Assembly: GCF_002874965.1 (NCBI RefSeq)
Contig: NZ_CP025624.1
Location: 3,162,001-3,226,000, forward strand
From: Pseudomonas sp. NC02
GTDB lineage: Bacteria; Pseudomonadota; Gammaproteobacteria; Pseudomonadales; Pseudomonadaceae
Direction of reading: 5' to 3'
DNA: 64,000 nt
Shown: piece after piece, positions 8,049 through 16,748 of the stretch
Numbering within the stretch: the first letter of the stretch is position 1
Layout of the letters: the number at the start of each line of letters is the position of its first letter
Made by a program: the position numbers and the translations under genes
The notes under the pieces: model-generated
Told to the model about the DNA's origin: nothing
Seen by the model: the letters and a program-made list of their open reading frames with translations, nothing else
Databases searched by the model: none

Positions 8049-8786
8049 GTGGCAGACGAAAACCAGATTGATCTTGAAGACCCGGCGGTTAAATCCGCGA
8101 TCGCTGATGCGGTGGAAGCGGCGACCCTGGGCCTCAAGAATAAAAACACCGAGCTGCTTGGCTCGCTCCGGACCACTAAAACAGAACTGGACGGCTTCAA
8201 GGGCCAGTTTGAAGGCCTGGACATCGCCGCCGTGAAAGGGCTGCTGACCAAGGTTGGCCAGGATGAAGAGACCAAGCTGATTGCCGAGGGCAAGCTGGAC
8301 GAGGTCATCACCCGCCGCACAGAACGCCTGCGCACCGACTACGACACCAAGCTGGCCGCCGAGAAAGCCCGTGCCGACAAGGCCGAGCAGTTCGCTGCCA
8401 AGTACAGCGACAAGGTCCTGGCCGATTCCATCCGCGCTGCTGCCATCAAGGCTGGCGCCCTCCCTGAGGCTGCCGAGGACATCATTCTGCGCGCCCGGGG
8501 CACTTTCAAACTCAGTGAAGACGGGGAGGCGATTGCCACCGACCGTGACGGCGAGGTCGTTTACGGGAAGGACGGGAAAACCCCGCTGTCACCGCTCGAG
8601 TGGGCGGAATCCCTACGTGAAACAGCAACACACCTGTGGCCAAGGGCTCAGGGTGCCGGGCAGACCGGCGACAACGGTGGCAAGGCCACGAAAAAGTGGG
8701 GTGAGTACACGGAAACCGAGCGCGCTGCGATCGCCCGTGACAACCCCGAGCTCTTCAAGAAAATCCAGGCCACCAAAGGAACCTAA
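8049..8786 (+). CDS. Capsid scaffold protein
   Basis: The 245-residue product is acidic, with a coiled coil at about 45-130 (KNTELLGSLRTTKTELDGF, then a long Ala/Glu/Lys helix), and lies immediately upstream of the major capsid gene, as scaffolds do. The scaffold guides prohead assembly and leaves before or during packaging. GTG 8049 has AAGGGG eight bases upstream and gives the family-like start MADENQIDLEDPA. The longer frame starts inside the terminator stem and is rejected; ATG 8007 is a possible alternative. Confidence 0.8.
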   Translation: MADENQIDLEDPAVKSAIADAVEAATLGLKNKNTELLGSLRTTKTELDGFKGQFEGLDIAAVKGLLTKVGQDEETKLIAEGKLDEVITRRTERLRTDYDTKLAAEKARADKAEQFAAKYSDKVLADSIRAAAIKAGALPEAAEDIILRARGTFKLSEDGEAIATDRDGEVVYGKDGKTPLSPLEWAESLRETATHLWPRAQGAGQTGDNGGKATKKWGEYTETERAAIARDNPELFKKIQATKGT

Positions 8787-8789
8787 TCC

Positions 8790-9767
8790 ATGGCAACTAC
8801 CCAACTGACCGACATCTTCGTCGGCGACTACTACGCCTCGCTGGCGCCGGTTAACAGCCCGGAAAAGACCGCTGTGTATGAGTCGGGCATTGTGACCCGC
8901 TCTCCTGTGCTTGACGCGATCGCCTCCGGCAGCCAGGGCACCGCCGAGATCAGCTACTGGCAAGATCTCAACGCTGATGAGGCGCCAAACATCAGCAACG
9001 ATGACCCGAACGACCAGGGCGAAGTTGGCAAAGTCACCCAGGACAGCATGCGTGCCCGCGTCCTGTACCTCAACAAAGGCTACGGCGTAACCGACCTGAC
9101 TGCTGAGCTGGCCAACACTGAGCCTCAGCAGCAAATCCGCAACCGCTTCGGCACCTACTGGACCCGCCAGTGGCAGCGTTACACCCTGGGCGCGGCTCGC
9201 GGCATCATCGCCTCGAACATCGCGAACAACGGCGGTGACATGGTCATCGACGCGGGCGCGACCATCAGTGCGAATGCCTTCCAGGATGCTGCGTTCACCG
9301 CCGGCGATGCCGCTGACCAGTTCGGCGCGATCGGCGTGCACTCCGTGGTGATGAACCAGATGGTCAAGCAGGACCTCATCGAGTACCTGCGCGACTCCGA
9401 CGGCAAGATCATCCTGGCCACCTACCTCGGCAAGCCAGTCTTCATGGACGACGCCCTGGTGTATGGCGCTGGCAAGTACCTGTCCGTGTTCTTCGGCCAA
9501 GGCGCTTTCGGCTACGGCGAAGGAACTCCCAAGGTGCCGGTAGAGCTGGAGCGTAAGCCAGGCGGCGGTAACGGCGGTGGTGCCGAGGTGCTGTGGGAGC
9601 GGAAGACCTACATCCTCCAGCCGGCTGGCTTCAGCTGGAAGGGTTCCGAGGCTCAGAACCTCAGCCCGACCGCCACTCAATACGCCGCTGCTGCGAACTG
9701 GCAGCGCGTGTTTAGCCGCAAGCAGGTTCCGTTCGCCGCGGTCATCAGCGGTACCACCACGCCGTAA
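8790..9767 (+). CDS. Major capsid protein
   Basis: The 325-residue product follows the scaffold gene by three bases and has the features of a major coat protein: an early segment with SPVLDAIASGSQGTAEIS, a central region rich in Gly and Asp, and the SVVMNQMVKQDLIEYLRDSD stretch with the following LGKPVFMDDAL, seen in HK97-fold coat proteins of this type. A glycine-rich loop (KPGGGNGGGAEVLW) is near 260. Strong codon bias and a good ribosome-binding site (AAGGAA) fit high expression. Confidence 0.9.
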   Translation: MATTQLTDIFVGDYYASLAPVNSPEKTAVYESGIVTRSPVLDAIASGSQGTAEISYWQDLNADEAPNISNDDPNDQGEVGKVTQDSMRARVLYLNKGYGVTDLTAELANTEPQQQIRNRFGTYWTRQWQRYTLGAARGIIASNIANNGGDMVIDAGATISANAFQDAAFTAGDAADQFGAIGVHSVVMNQMVKQDLIEYLRDSDGKIILATYLGKPVFMDDALVYGAGKYLSVFFGQGAFGYGEGTPKVPVELERKPGGGNGGGAEVLWERKTYILQPAGFSWKGSEAQNLSPTATQYAAAANWQRVFSRKQVPFAAVISGTTTP

Positions 9768-9823
9768 TCCGGCCCACACAACCTGGCGCTTTTATGGGCG
9801 CTGGGATGCTTTTGAGGTGACTT

Positions 9824-10129
9824 ATGAAAGTGATCTACACGGACAAGCCGGGCAAAGAGCGCGGCGTGTGCTACCGCCTACTGAGCGAATTCTTCGGTGT
9901 CATCGGTTCCGCCACTGAGGTGGTCGTCGATGGCGATGCGCCGGATATCTTCGATGCTTACCAGGCCGCCGGCATCAAGGTTTCCGACGGCAAGGAGCAG
10001 GAAACCCCTGAAACCGACCCTCTCAAAATGAAGGTCCCCGAGCTGAAAGAGTGGCTGACCGCGAAGGGCATTACCTTCGACGCGACCGCCAAGAAAGAAG
10101 ACCTGCAGGCCTTGGTGCCAGCGGAATAA
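9824..10129 (+). CDS. Small head protein with C-terminal HeH/SAP-like domain
   Basis: The 101-residue product has an N-terminal beta-rich half (KVIYTDKPGKERGV) and a C-terminal helix-extension-helix like motif (LKMKVPELKEWLTAKGITF, then KKEDLQALVP), similar to HeH/LEM or Rho N-terminal type DNA-binding modules found in small phage head genes. It follows the coat gene and precedes the connector genes. A role in head completion or DNA contact is inference. Confidence 0.75.
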   Translation: MKVIYTDKPGKERGVCYRLLSEFFGVIGSATEVVVDGDAPDIFDAYQAAGIKVSDGKEQETPETDPLKMKVPELKEWLTAKGITFDATAKKEDLQALVPAE

Positions 10130-10139
10130 GGACAAGCAC

Positions 10140-10517
10140 ATGACCGACTTCATCACCGTTGCCGATGTTGATGCCTCGCTGGGTCCTGACTGGGCTGGCA
10201 CCGGTGATCCGGTCCTTGCTGTGACCATGGCCAATGCCTGGCTCACGGCCAAGATTAAGCGGGCCGTTCCCGATCCGGTCCCGGCCGAGATTAAAACAGC
10301 CGGCGCCCAGGTTGCCAAAGAGGCGGCGGCGGGCAAGTTGTACACGGCCACGCAGAAGGAAGTGCAGAGCAAGACGGTCTCGGCTCAGTCCGGCACATCG
10401 GTGAGCAAGACCTACGTGGCGGGCTCTACCGATCAGTCGGCGGGCGTGAACTTCGCCCTGGCCTTACTGGAGCCGTGGATCAAGCGCTCCGGCGTGATGA
10501 TGCTGAAAAGGATCTGA
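10140..10517 (+). CDS. Head-tail connector/neck protein
   Basis: The 125-residue product starts with MTDFITVADVDASLG, a pattern typical of phage head-tail connector (gp6-like) adaptors that dock under the portal. The rest is helical with a Thr/Ser-rich loop at about 80-100. It lies in the neck-gene block between the coat and tail tube genes, and its stop is two bases before the next start. Confidence 0.7.
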   Translation: MTDFITVADVDASLGPDWAGTGDPVLAVTMANAWLTAKIKRAVPDPVPAEIKTAGAQVAKEAAAGKLYTATQKEVQSKTVSAQSGTSVSKTYVAGSTDQSAGVNFALALLEPWIKRSGVMMLKRI

Positions 10518-10519
10518 TC

Positions 10520-10912
10520 ATGGGAATGTGCGAAGAGATCCAGGCCGAGCTGGCTGAAGCGTTCGACGATCCTGATGGCCTGGCCGACGCGGTGAAACCG
10601 GTGACAGGCGTGCGCAAGGTCGCGGGCGAGTACGATCCAGACTGGGGTGGCGAAACGCCGGAGACCACCGTGACGTACTCGGGGCGCGGCGTTCTTGGCA
10701 GCTACTTGTCCAAGGAAATCGACGGCTCTCTGATCCAGACGACCGACAAGAAGCTGCTTGTGCTGCAAAACGAGCTGTTCGTGTCAGAGGGCGGCGTGCC
10801 AACGGCTGTGCCGGCTGCCCCGGCTATTGGCGATATCGTCAACGGGTTGCGGGTGATGAATTTGTCCGCCGACCCGGCTGATGCGACGTGGACGGCGCAA
10901 CTGAGGAAATGA
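10520..10912 (+). CDS. Head-tail joining protein
   Basis: ATG 10520 has AAGGA at proper spacing; the longer frame from 10475 overlaps the preceding gene without need. The 130-residue product is short, beta-rich in its middle (TTVTYSGRGVLGSYLSKEIDG, residues about 42-62) and ends with LSADPADATWTAQLRK, a pattern common to phage head-tail joining or stopper proteins. Its position between connector and tail-completion genes supports the role. Confidence 0.7.
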   Translation: MGMCEEIQAELAEAFDDPDGLADAVKPVTGVRKVAGEYDPDWGGETPETTVTYSGRGVLGSYLSKEIDGSLIQTTDKKLLVLQNELFVSEGGVPTAVPAAPAIGDIVNGLRVMNLSADPADATWTAQLRK

Positions 10913-10913
10913 C

Positions 10914-11498
10914 ATGGCGACTCAATCCGGCAGCTTCGCCCTGAGCCTGGCCGAGTTCGCCGCCCAGACTAGCGAAGCCATCGATGCCAGCGTGCGTGAA
11001 ATCATCATCGAGGTCGGAAGCAGCCTGATCCGCATGTCTCCCGTGGGTAACCCGGAGATTTGGGCGCAGAACGCAGTGGCCACCCAGTACAACAAGGCCG
11101 TCGACGATCACAACAGCGCGCTGCGTAGTGACCCGGCCAACCTCACGAAGGGCGGCAGGCTCAAGAAGGGCCGCAAGCTCAACGACGGCATGGACATTAA
11201 GGCGCCTGAAGGCTACGTCGGCGGCCGGTTCCGTGCGAACTGGCACATATCACTCGGCGTGGTCGAGAGCGTCACGTTCGACGAGGTCGACCCGAGCGGT
11301 ACCGAGACAGTGGCTGCCCTGGTCGCCGCAATGAGCGACTTCACCGCCGGCCAGATCGCCTACATCATCAATAACTTGCCCTACGCGATCCCGCTGGAGT
11401 TCGGCCATTCCACTCAGGCCCCCGGCGGCATGGTCCGGGTAACTGTGGCTCGCTTCCAGCAGATCGTGCTGGAGGCCATCAGGAACAACCAGGTATGA
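10914..11498 (+). CDS. Tail completion protein, HK97 gp10-like
   Basis: The 194-residue product resembles the HK97 gp10/neck family: N-terminal FALSLAEFAAQ, a helical stretch SVREIIIEVGSSLIRMSPVG, RFRANWHISLG, and a C-terminal VRVTVARFQQIVLEAIR. The segment YAIPLEFGHSTQAPGGMV carries the usual glycine-rich turn. It binds the neck so that the tail tube can join. Its end overlaps the next start by four bases. Confidence 0.8.
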   Translation: MATQSGSFALSLAEFAAQTSEAIDASVREIIIEVGSSLIRMSPVGNPEIWAQNAVATQYNKAVDDHNSALRSDPANLTKGGRLKKGRKLNDGMDIKAPEGYVGGRFRANWHISLGVVESVTFDEVDPSGTETVAALVAAMSDFTAGQIAYIINNLPYAIPLEFGHSTQAPGGMVRVTVARFQQIVLEAIRNNQV

Positions 11499-11923
11499 GT
11501 CACGCACGCGCCCGTCAGGCCATCGAAAACAAGCTGGCCGCATGGGCGGCTGCGCGCCCGATACGAGTGGCCTATTCGAACCAACCGTTTACACCGAATT
11601 CTTCTGAAACTTATCTGCGGGCTTTCCAGCTTCCGGCCGGCACCACATGCCGCTATCTCGGCGGGGAGGCCTACGAGTACTCAGGTGTTTACCAGATCAG
11701 CATCGTCTGCCCCTCTGCGCAGGCTATGGCAACCGCCGAGACACTCATTGACGAACTGACACGGCTATTTCGCGTCGACACGCCGCTGGCCCGCAACGGG
11801 TTCGAGGGTTTGATCACGGAGCCGGTAGATCAGGGGCCAACTATCACCGAGTCGGCGACCTACACGGTCCCGGCCAGCTTCACCTATCTGGGTGTCGCAG
11901 ACCAACTGCCCGCTGGGGCATAA
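11495..11923 (+). CDS. Tail terminator protein (DUF4128-like)
   Basis: The 142-residue product starts with a helix (ARQAIENKLAAWAAARP) and continues as a beta-rich domain with QISIVCPSAQAMATAETLIDEL. This pattern, length and position directly before the tail tube gene match tail terminators of the DUF4128/gpU type, which cap the finished tail at the head side. ATG 11495 overlaps the end of the gp10-like gene (ATGAG), giving translational coupling. Confidence 0.75.
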   Translation: MSHARARQAIENKLAAWAAARPIRVAYSNQPFTPNSSETYLRAFQLPAGTTCRYLGGEAYEYSGVYQISIVCPSAQAMATAETLIDELTRLFRVDTPLARNGFEGLITEPVDQGPTITESATYTVPASFTYLGVADQLPAGA

Positions 11924-11927
11924 CCTA

Positions 11928-11941
11928 CCGCCGTCAGGCGG
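11928..11941 (+). other. Short hairpin before the tail tube gene
   Basis: CCGCC, loop GTCA and GGCGG form a perfect 5-bp stem without a T-run, so it is not a good terminator. It may stabilise or set the 5' end of the tail-tube mRNA. The stem is the same as in the tail-region terminator cassettes. Confidence 0.4.
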
Positions 11942-11962
11942 GCACTCAAGAGGAAATACACC

Positions 11963-12622
11963 ATGGCCGCACGCTTCCCGCTGCCGAACGGCGCTGTGCT
12001 GGAGATCGCCAGCGTTTTGGGATCTGTCGTACCGTTCACTGCCCTGACAAATGCCAAGCCGCCAGTCGCCGCATCTGTAGGTCACACCATCGAAAACGGC
12101 GATGTCCTGCTGATCAATTCCGGCTGGGCCTTGATCAATGACCGCGCAGTAAAGGCATCTGGCATCACCGCCGATGCTTTTTCTCTGGCCGGGCTGAATA
12201 CTACGAATGCCGACAAGTACACAGCCGGTGCTGGGGCTGGCTCGGTGATCCCTGTGTCCGGTTGGACGCAGATCTCGAAGGTCACATCCTTCACATCCTC
12301 CGGCGGCGAGCAGCAGTATCAAACTGTCGGCTACCTTGAGGATGACGACGACAAGCAGTTTCCAACCAATCGCAACCCCACCACGATCACCATTGTGGTA
12401 GAGGACCAGCCAACTGCCCAATACGTAGAAACCGTTGAAGGATATGACGATACCAAGGAGCTGGCGGTGGTCCGGATGAAGCTGCGTAACGGCGATCAGA
12501 TCCTCTACCCGGGTTACGTGAGCATCACTCCGGACCCGACCATGGAGCGCAACAACGTGATGACGCGCACCATCAGCATCGGGCTTTCTGCTCGTTCGCT
12601 CCGATACCTGGCTGGCGCATAA
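11963..12622 (+). CDS. Major tail tube protein
   Basis: The 219-residue product is beta-rich, with regular strands (VTSFTSSGGEQQYQTVGYLE, then TTITIVVEDQPTAQYVETVEG) and the C-terminal SITPDPTMERNNVMTRTISIG, as in siphovirus tail tube proteins. It forms the hexameric rings around the tape measure. GAGGAAA lies upstream of the ATG. It lies directly upstream of the chaperone pair. Confidence 0.85.
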   Translation: MAARFPLPNGAVLEIASVLGSVVPFTALTNAKPPVAASVGHTIENGDVLLINSGWALINDRAVKASGITADAFSLAGLNTTNADKYTAGAGAGSVIPVSGWTQISKVTSFTSSGGEQQYQTVGYLEDDDDKQFPTNRNPTTITIVVEDQPTAQYVETVEGYDDTKELAVVRMKLRNGDQILYPGYVSITPDPTMERNNVMTRTISIGLSARSLRYLAGA

Positions 12623-12631
12623 GGGGTCCCC

Positions 12632-13012
12632 ATGGCAAAGATTAGGATCGCTCAGAACCCGACATTCAAGGCGCTCGTACTGATTCCAATTGTTGGGGAG
12701 GAGCCCGAGAAAATCGAGTTCACCTTCAAGTATCGGGATCGCCCGGGGCTTGCCGCTCTGTTCGATGATTGGAGCGCAAAGGGAAAGGAGATGCGCGCCA
12801 GTTTTGGTAACGACACCACATTGTCCGATGTCGTTGCGGCGGAGACCGAACTTCAAGTGCAGCAGATCAAGGATCTGGTCGTTGGCTGGGGCTTCGATGA
12901 CAAATTCGACGACAAGAGCATTCAGGCACTTGTTAAGTCCTGTCATGGCACCGCCGAAGCAGTCGTGTGCGCTTATCAGAGTGCGTTCAGCCAGGCCCGG
13001 CTGGGAAACTGA
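12632..13012 (+). CDS. Tail assembly chaperone (upstream, gpG-like)
   Basis: The 126-residue product stands where lambda gpG stands, between tail tube and tape measure, and carries the strand pattern of tail assembly chaperones (KIEFTFKYRDRPGLAALFDDW, residues about 28-48). These proteins coat the tape measure while the tube assembles. Its last codons, CTG GGA AAC TGA, contain the slippery heptamer GGGAAAC in the zero-frame phase needed for -1 slippage, so a share of ribosomes should continue into the downstream frame. Confidence 0.85.
   Translation: MAKIRIAQNPTFKALVLIPIVGEEPEKIEFTFKYRDRPGLAALFDDWSAKGKEMRASFGNDTTLSDVVAAETELQVQQIKDLVVGWGFDDKFDDKSIQALVKSCHGTAEAVVCAYQSAFSQARLGN
13003..13009 (+). 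promoter_or_regulatory. Programmed -1 ribosomal frameshift site (GGGAAAC)
   Basis: In the zero frame the heptamer reads G GGA AAC, followed at once by the TGA stop of the upstream chaperone. Slippage by -1 re-pairs on GGG AAA and continues with CTG ATA GCG, which is in frame with the downstream open frame to 13335. The layout matches the lambda G/GT frameshift (GGGAAAG). Confidence 0.85.
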
Positions 13013-13335
13013 TAGCGGCAGCCAAAGCAATGTACGAAAGCGGCCCTTCTGCTGAGCAGTTGGGTGTTCTCGGGCTGACGGCTGCCGATCTTGACGATGA
13101 GGATGTCGAGGTCTGGCCATGCAACTGGCCGCCACTCCGCCTGTTCAGCAGCATGCGCACACAGTGGCGAGCGGGCGCTAACGGCGCAATCGGCCTCGAC
13201 TACAGCAGCATCCGCGACGTGGCCGGCTTCCTCGGCATCAAGAAAAAGAAACTCGCTGAAATCTTCCCTGACCTTCAGGTGCTGGAAGGCGAAGCCCTGC
13301 GCGTCATGGCGGAGGAAAGGGAAAACAGCCCGTAA
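13009..13335 (+). CDS. Tail assembly chaperone frameshift extension (gpT-like, DUF1799-type)
   Basis: This frame is read as the C-terminal part of a fusion made by -1 frameshifting at 13003-13009; the fusion would be 234 residues. It has no good independent start: ATG 12967 lies inside the upstream gene with no ribosome-binding site, and ATG 13030 is internal. The sequence after the joint (AAAKAMYESGPSAEQLGVLG) resembles DUF1799 tail proteins and ends with a short helix (LEGEALRVMAEER). The T-like part recruits the tail tube protein onto the tape measure. Confidence 0.8.
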   Translation: MIAAAKAMYESGPSAEQLGVLGLTAADLDDEDVEVWPCNWPPLRLFSSMRTQWRAGANGAIGLDYSSIRDVAGFLGIKKKKLAEIFPDLQVLEGEALRVMAEERENSP

Positions 13336-13362
13336 CCACGGGCACTTATTCAAGGTGAGTCG

Positions 13363-16300
13363 ATGAACATTGCAGAACTCGGCGTCAAGATCGACTCGGC
13401 CGATGCAATCCAGGCAAAAACGAGCCTGGATGAGATGGCGAAGGCCGGTGGCCGGGCCGAGCAATCCGCTGCCAGCCTGATGAACGAAATGCAGGCCCTG
13501 GAAAAGTCGCTGTCTACCAGCGCCAAAACCACGCAGGATCTAGCGAAGCAGCGTGACGCACTCACCAAGCTGACCAAGACCGGCGCCTATGGCGAGGCCG
13601 AGGCCGCGAAGATCTCGGCGCAGCTCGATAAGCAGCAGATCGCGCTGGCCAAGTCCGCGATGGATGAGCAGAAGGCTCTCAACAGCCTGTTGGGGGCGAT
13701 TGACCCGGCCCGTGGCGCGCTGGCCAAGCTGGACACGCAGGTCGAGCAACTGGGCATACACCTGGACGCCGGCCGCATCAGCCAGGATGAGTACAACACT
13801 GCCCTGAGCAAGATCGACAAGGACTATGCCAAGCTCGAAAAGACCACCACCGGCTTCGACAAGCTGCGCCTAGGCACCCGCCAGGCGCAGGAAAACGTCG
13901 TGCAGCTGGGCAATGCGCTTTCCTCGGGCGACTGGGGGAGTGGTGTGCGTGCGGTTGCGCAACTGGGCGCCGGGGCTGGGGCAGGCGCTGCTGGGCTGCT
14001 TGCCATTCTGGGGCCGCTGGCCCTGGCCACCGCAGCCGTGGGCGGCCTGGCAGTTGCCTACTACAAGGGCAGCGAAGAGCAGGACAAATACAACAAGTCG
14101 CTGATCCTCACCGGCAACTACGCGGGAGTGAGCGCTGGCCAACTGGGGGATATGGCGCGCCAGGTAAGCGCAACGGTGGGCACGACCGGCCAGGCCGCCG
14201 CAGTGTTGGCGCTGCTCGCTGACAACGGCAAGATCGCCGGGGACAGCTTCACCGGCATCACCCAGGCCGCCGTGTCGATGCAGGAAGCCACCGGCAAGGC
14301 CGTGAGCGAGACGGTCACCGAATTCTCCAAGCTGGCAGACGACCCGGTAAAGGCCTCTGCTGCGCTGAACGAGCAGTACCACTATCTGACTGCCTCGGTT
14401 TACTCGCAGATTGCCGCACTGGAGCAGCAGGGCGATCACGCCGGCGCTGTGAAGCTGGCTACCGATTCGTACGCCGATGCAATCAACGAGCGCACCCCCA
14501 AGATTCTGGAAAACCTGAGCTTCTGGGAGCGGGCGTATAACGCAGTTGCCAAGGCGGCAGATGGACTGAAAAACGCCGGACGTCGGGACATTAATTCGGA
14601 CATTGAGGACGCGAAGGCCGGATTGCTCGAAGCCCAGAATATGGATGGGTTGTTTCAAAATCAAAAGTCAAAGGATGCCCTGATCGAGTTCCGGCAGAAC
14701 CGCCTGAACATGCTTGAGGACGAAAAGGCTGCCCAGGCCGATATCGCCAAGTGGGAAGGCGAGCAGGCGAAGGCGCAGGGCGATGCCGTTTCGTCGATGG
14801 CCAAGATCGATGCCCTGACCAAGTCGTCGTGGACGAACGAGCAAAAGCGCACTGAGGCGATCAAGGAATATAGGCGGCAACTCGACGATATCCGCAAGGT
14901 TGACCCGAAGGACTCGCGGCTCGATCAGTCGGCGATCGACAAGAATATTTCCAATATCAACGATAAGTTCAAAGACCCGAAAACAGCCGGCACTCAGGTT
15001 GACCTGACGGGCTTCAATGATGCCAAGAACAACCTGGCAGCGATCGTTGATGAGTACAAAAACACCCAGAAGCGACTGGACGCCGCGGAGAAGGCCGGGC
15101 TCATTTCTCAGGCCGATTACGCGCTGAAGCGTGAAGCCCTGATCGGCAACCAGCGCGACGAGGTGACAGCAGCCTATGAGGCCGAGATTGCCGCGCTGGA
15201 GGCGGTCAAAGGCAAGAAGTCCACGACTGCTGCCCAGAGCATCCAGCTGGACCAGAAGATCGCTGACGCGCGCGCAGGGATGGTCAAGGCGCAGAAGGAG
15301 GCGGACAGCCAGCTGGAAGTGTTGGCTACCAACGAGACCGGGCGTCTGGCCAAGCAGGAGCGGTCAATCACCACCTACGTGCAGGCCCTGGCTCAGCAGC
15401 AACGAGCCCTGGAACTTGCCGGCCAACGCGCAGTACTCGGCGTTGGCCAGGGGGACCGCCAGAACGCACTCAACGGCGAACTGAACAGCCAGCAAGACCG
15501 GTTTGCTCAGCAGTCGCTGGAGTTGGCCAACCAGAAATCCGACCCGTCGCGCAACATGTCGGAGGAGGAGTTCAAGCGAAAATCCCAGGCGCTAGCAGAT
15601 GCGAACAAGGCCGCCACTGACCAGATCCGGCAGAACTATGCGGATGTGGAGAGCGCCCAGGGCGACTGGACGAAGGGCGCGACGTCGGCCTGGGCCAACT
15701 ACCTGGATTCGGCGAAGAACATTGCCGGCCAGACCAAAAGCCTGTTCGGCAACGCCTTCAGCAGCATGGAGGACGCGGCCGTCAACTTTGCAATGACCGG
15801 CAAGGCATCGTTTTCGGACTTCGCCAAGTCGATCCTTGCGGACATGGCGCGCATTGCCACTCGACAAGCGAGCTCACAGTTACTCAGCAGCTTGTTTGGC
15901 GCAGGTCTGAGCTATTTCGGCGGCAGCGGCTCTGGCGGGGCAAGTCAGGCCGGGTACACCGGTACCGACCTTTCAAACTTCACCCCGGGCAGCATTCAGG
16001 CCAAGGGTGGCGCCTGGTCGGGCGGTGTGCAGATGTTCGCCGACGGCGGTGCCTTCACCAACACAATCGTCAGCAAACCAACTGCGTTCGGCATGGCCGG
16101 GGGCAAGACAGGGGTCATGGGCGAGGCGGGCGAAGAGGCAATCATGCCGCTCACTCGCACAGCCAACGGCAAGCTGGGCGTTTCTGCGGTTGGAGGCGGC
16201 GGTGGCGGGGTAAACCTTAGCCTCAGCATGCCGATCATCCTGACGGACCAGGAGGCCGGCCGCCCGGACGGTGCCGAGTTCGACGCCGAAATGTTCCAGC

Positions 16301-16395
16301 GCAACATGGAGTCGCGTACCCGGCAAATCGCAACAGAAGAGATCGCCAAGTCTTGGCGTCAGGGCGGCGTGAGCAGCCGAAACGTAAAAGGATGA
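13363..16395 (+). CDS. Tail tape measure protein
   Basis: At 1010 residues this is the longest tail gene after J. The N-terminal 180 residues are coiled coil (DEMAKAGGRAEQSAASLMNEM onward), then a Gly/Ala-rich hydrophobic segment (about residues 196-230), a long helical middle, and near 780-850 the lambda gpH-type motif AWANYLDSAKNIAGQTK with FSDFAKSILADMARIATRQ. The C-terminus is glycine-rich. Its length sets tail length, and it helps DNA pass the cell envelope. The start has AAGGTGAG upstream and is 27 bases after the chaperone frame. Confidence 0.9.
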   Translation: MNIAELGVKIDSADAIQAKTSLDEMAKAGGRAEQSAASLMNEMQALEKSLSTSAKTTQDLAKQRDALTKLTKTGAYGEAEAAKISAQLDKQQIALAKSAMDEQKALNSLLGAIDPARGALAKLDTQVEQLGIHLDAGRISQDEYNTALSKIDKDYAKLEKTTTGFDKLRLGTRQAQENVVQLGNALSSGDWGSGVRAVAQLGAGAGAGAAGLLAILGPLALATAAVGGLAVAYYKGSEEQDKYNKSLILTGNYAGVSAGQLGDMARQVSATVGTTGQAAAVLALLADNGKIAGDSFTGITQAAVSMQEATGKAVSETVTEFSKLADDPVKASAALNEQYHYLTASVYSQIAALEQQGDHAGAVKLATDSYADAINERTPKILENLSFWERAYNAVAKAADGLKNAGRRDINSDIEDAKAGLLEAQNMDGLFQNQKSKDALIEFRQNRLNMLEDEKAAQADIAKWEGEQAKAQGDAVSSMAKIDALTKSSWTNEQKRTEAIKEYRRQLDDIRKVDPKDSRLDQSAIDKNISNINDKFKDPKTAGTQVDLTGFNDAKNNLAAIVDEYKNTQKRLDAAEKAGLISQADYALKREALIGNQRDEVTAAYEAEIAALEAVKGKKSTTAAQSIQLDQKIADARAGMVKAQKEADSQLEVLATNETGRLAKQERSITTYVQALAQQQRALELAGQRAVLGVGQGDRQNALNGELNSQQDRFAQQSLELANQKSDPSRNMSEEEFKRKSQALADANKAATDQIRQNYADVESAQGDWTKGATSAWANYLDSAKNIAGQTKSLFGNAFSSMEDAAVNFAMTGKASFSDFAKSILADMARIATRQASSQLLSSLFGAGLSYFGGSGSGGASQAGYTGTDLSNFTPGSIQAKGGAWSGGVQMFADGGAFTNTIVSKPTAFGMAGGKTGVMGEAGEEAIMPLTRTANGKLGVSAVGGGGGGVNLSLSMPIILTDQEAGRPDGAEFDAEMFQRNMESRTRQIATEEIAKSWRQGGVSSRNVKG

Positions 16396-16398
16396 TTT

Positions 16399-16737
16399 AT
16401 GGCAATCGAGCGATTCACCTGGGCCACTGAAAAGGGCGTCGAGGGCGATATCAAACAGCGTGTGCGCACGAAGCAGTTTGCCGATGGCTACGCGCAGTCG
16501 ACCGAGGACGGGATCAATAACAAATCCCAGTCCTGGCCAGTCACCTTCACCGGCATGAAGGGCCGGATCAAGGACATCATGGACTTCATCGACCGGCATA
16601 AGGGCGCAAAGGGCTTCCTCTGGGAGCCGCCCCTTGGCGATCTCGGTCTCTACAAGTGCAACGGCTACAAGCCAGTGCACCGCGGCGGCCAGGTCTACGC
16701 GATCACCGCGACCTTTGAACAAACCTTTCACCCCTGA
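16399..16737 (+). CDS. Minor tail protein M homologue
   Basis: The 112-residue product is a clear match in pattern to lambda gpM: IERFTWATEKGVEGD, then RTKQFADGYAQSTEDGIN and a C-terminal YAITATFEQTFHP. gpM belongs to the tail tip complex around the end of the tape measure. Start and stop fit tightly between tape measure (three bases) and the L homologue (11 bases). Confidence 0.88.
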   Translation: MAIERFTWATEKGVEGDIKQRVRTKQFADGYAQSTEDGINNKSQSWPVTFTGMKGRIKDIMDFIDRHKGAKGFLWEPPLGDLGLYKCNGYKPVHRGGQVYAITATFEQTFHP

Positions 16738-16748
16738 GATAACCCTCC

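Noticed and set aside
7982..8051. Scaffold gene start at ATG 7992
   Set aside because: That ATG lies inside the terminator stem; GTG 8049 has a proper ribosome-binding site and matches the usual N-terminus.
8613..9779. A 388-codon minus-strand frame over the major capsid gene
   Set aside because: Shadow of a strongly biased coding gene; composition is not protein-like.
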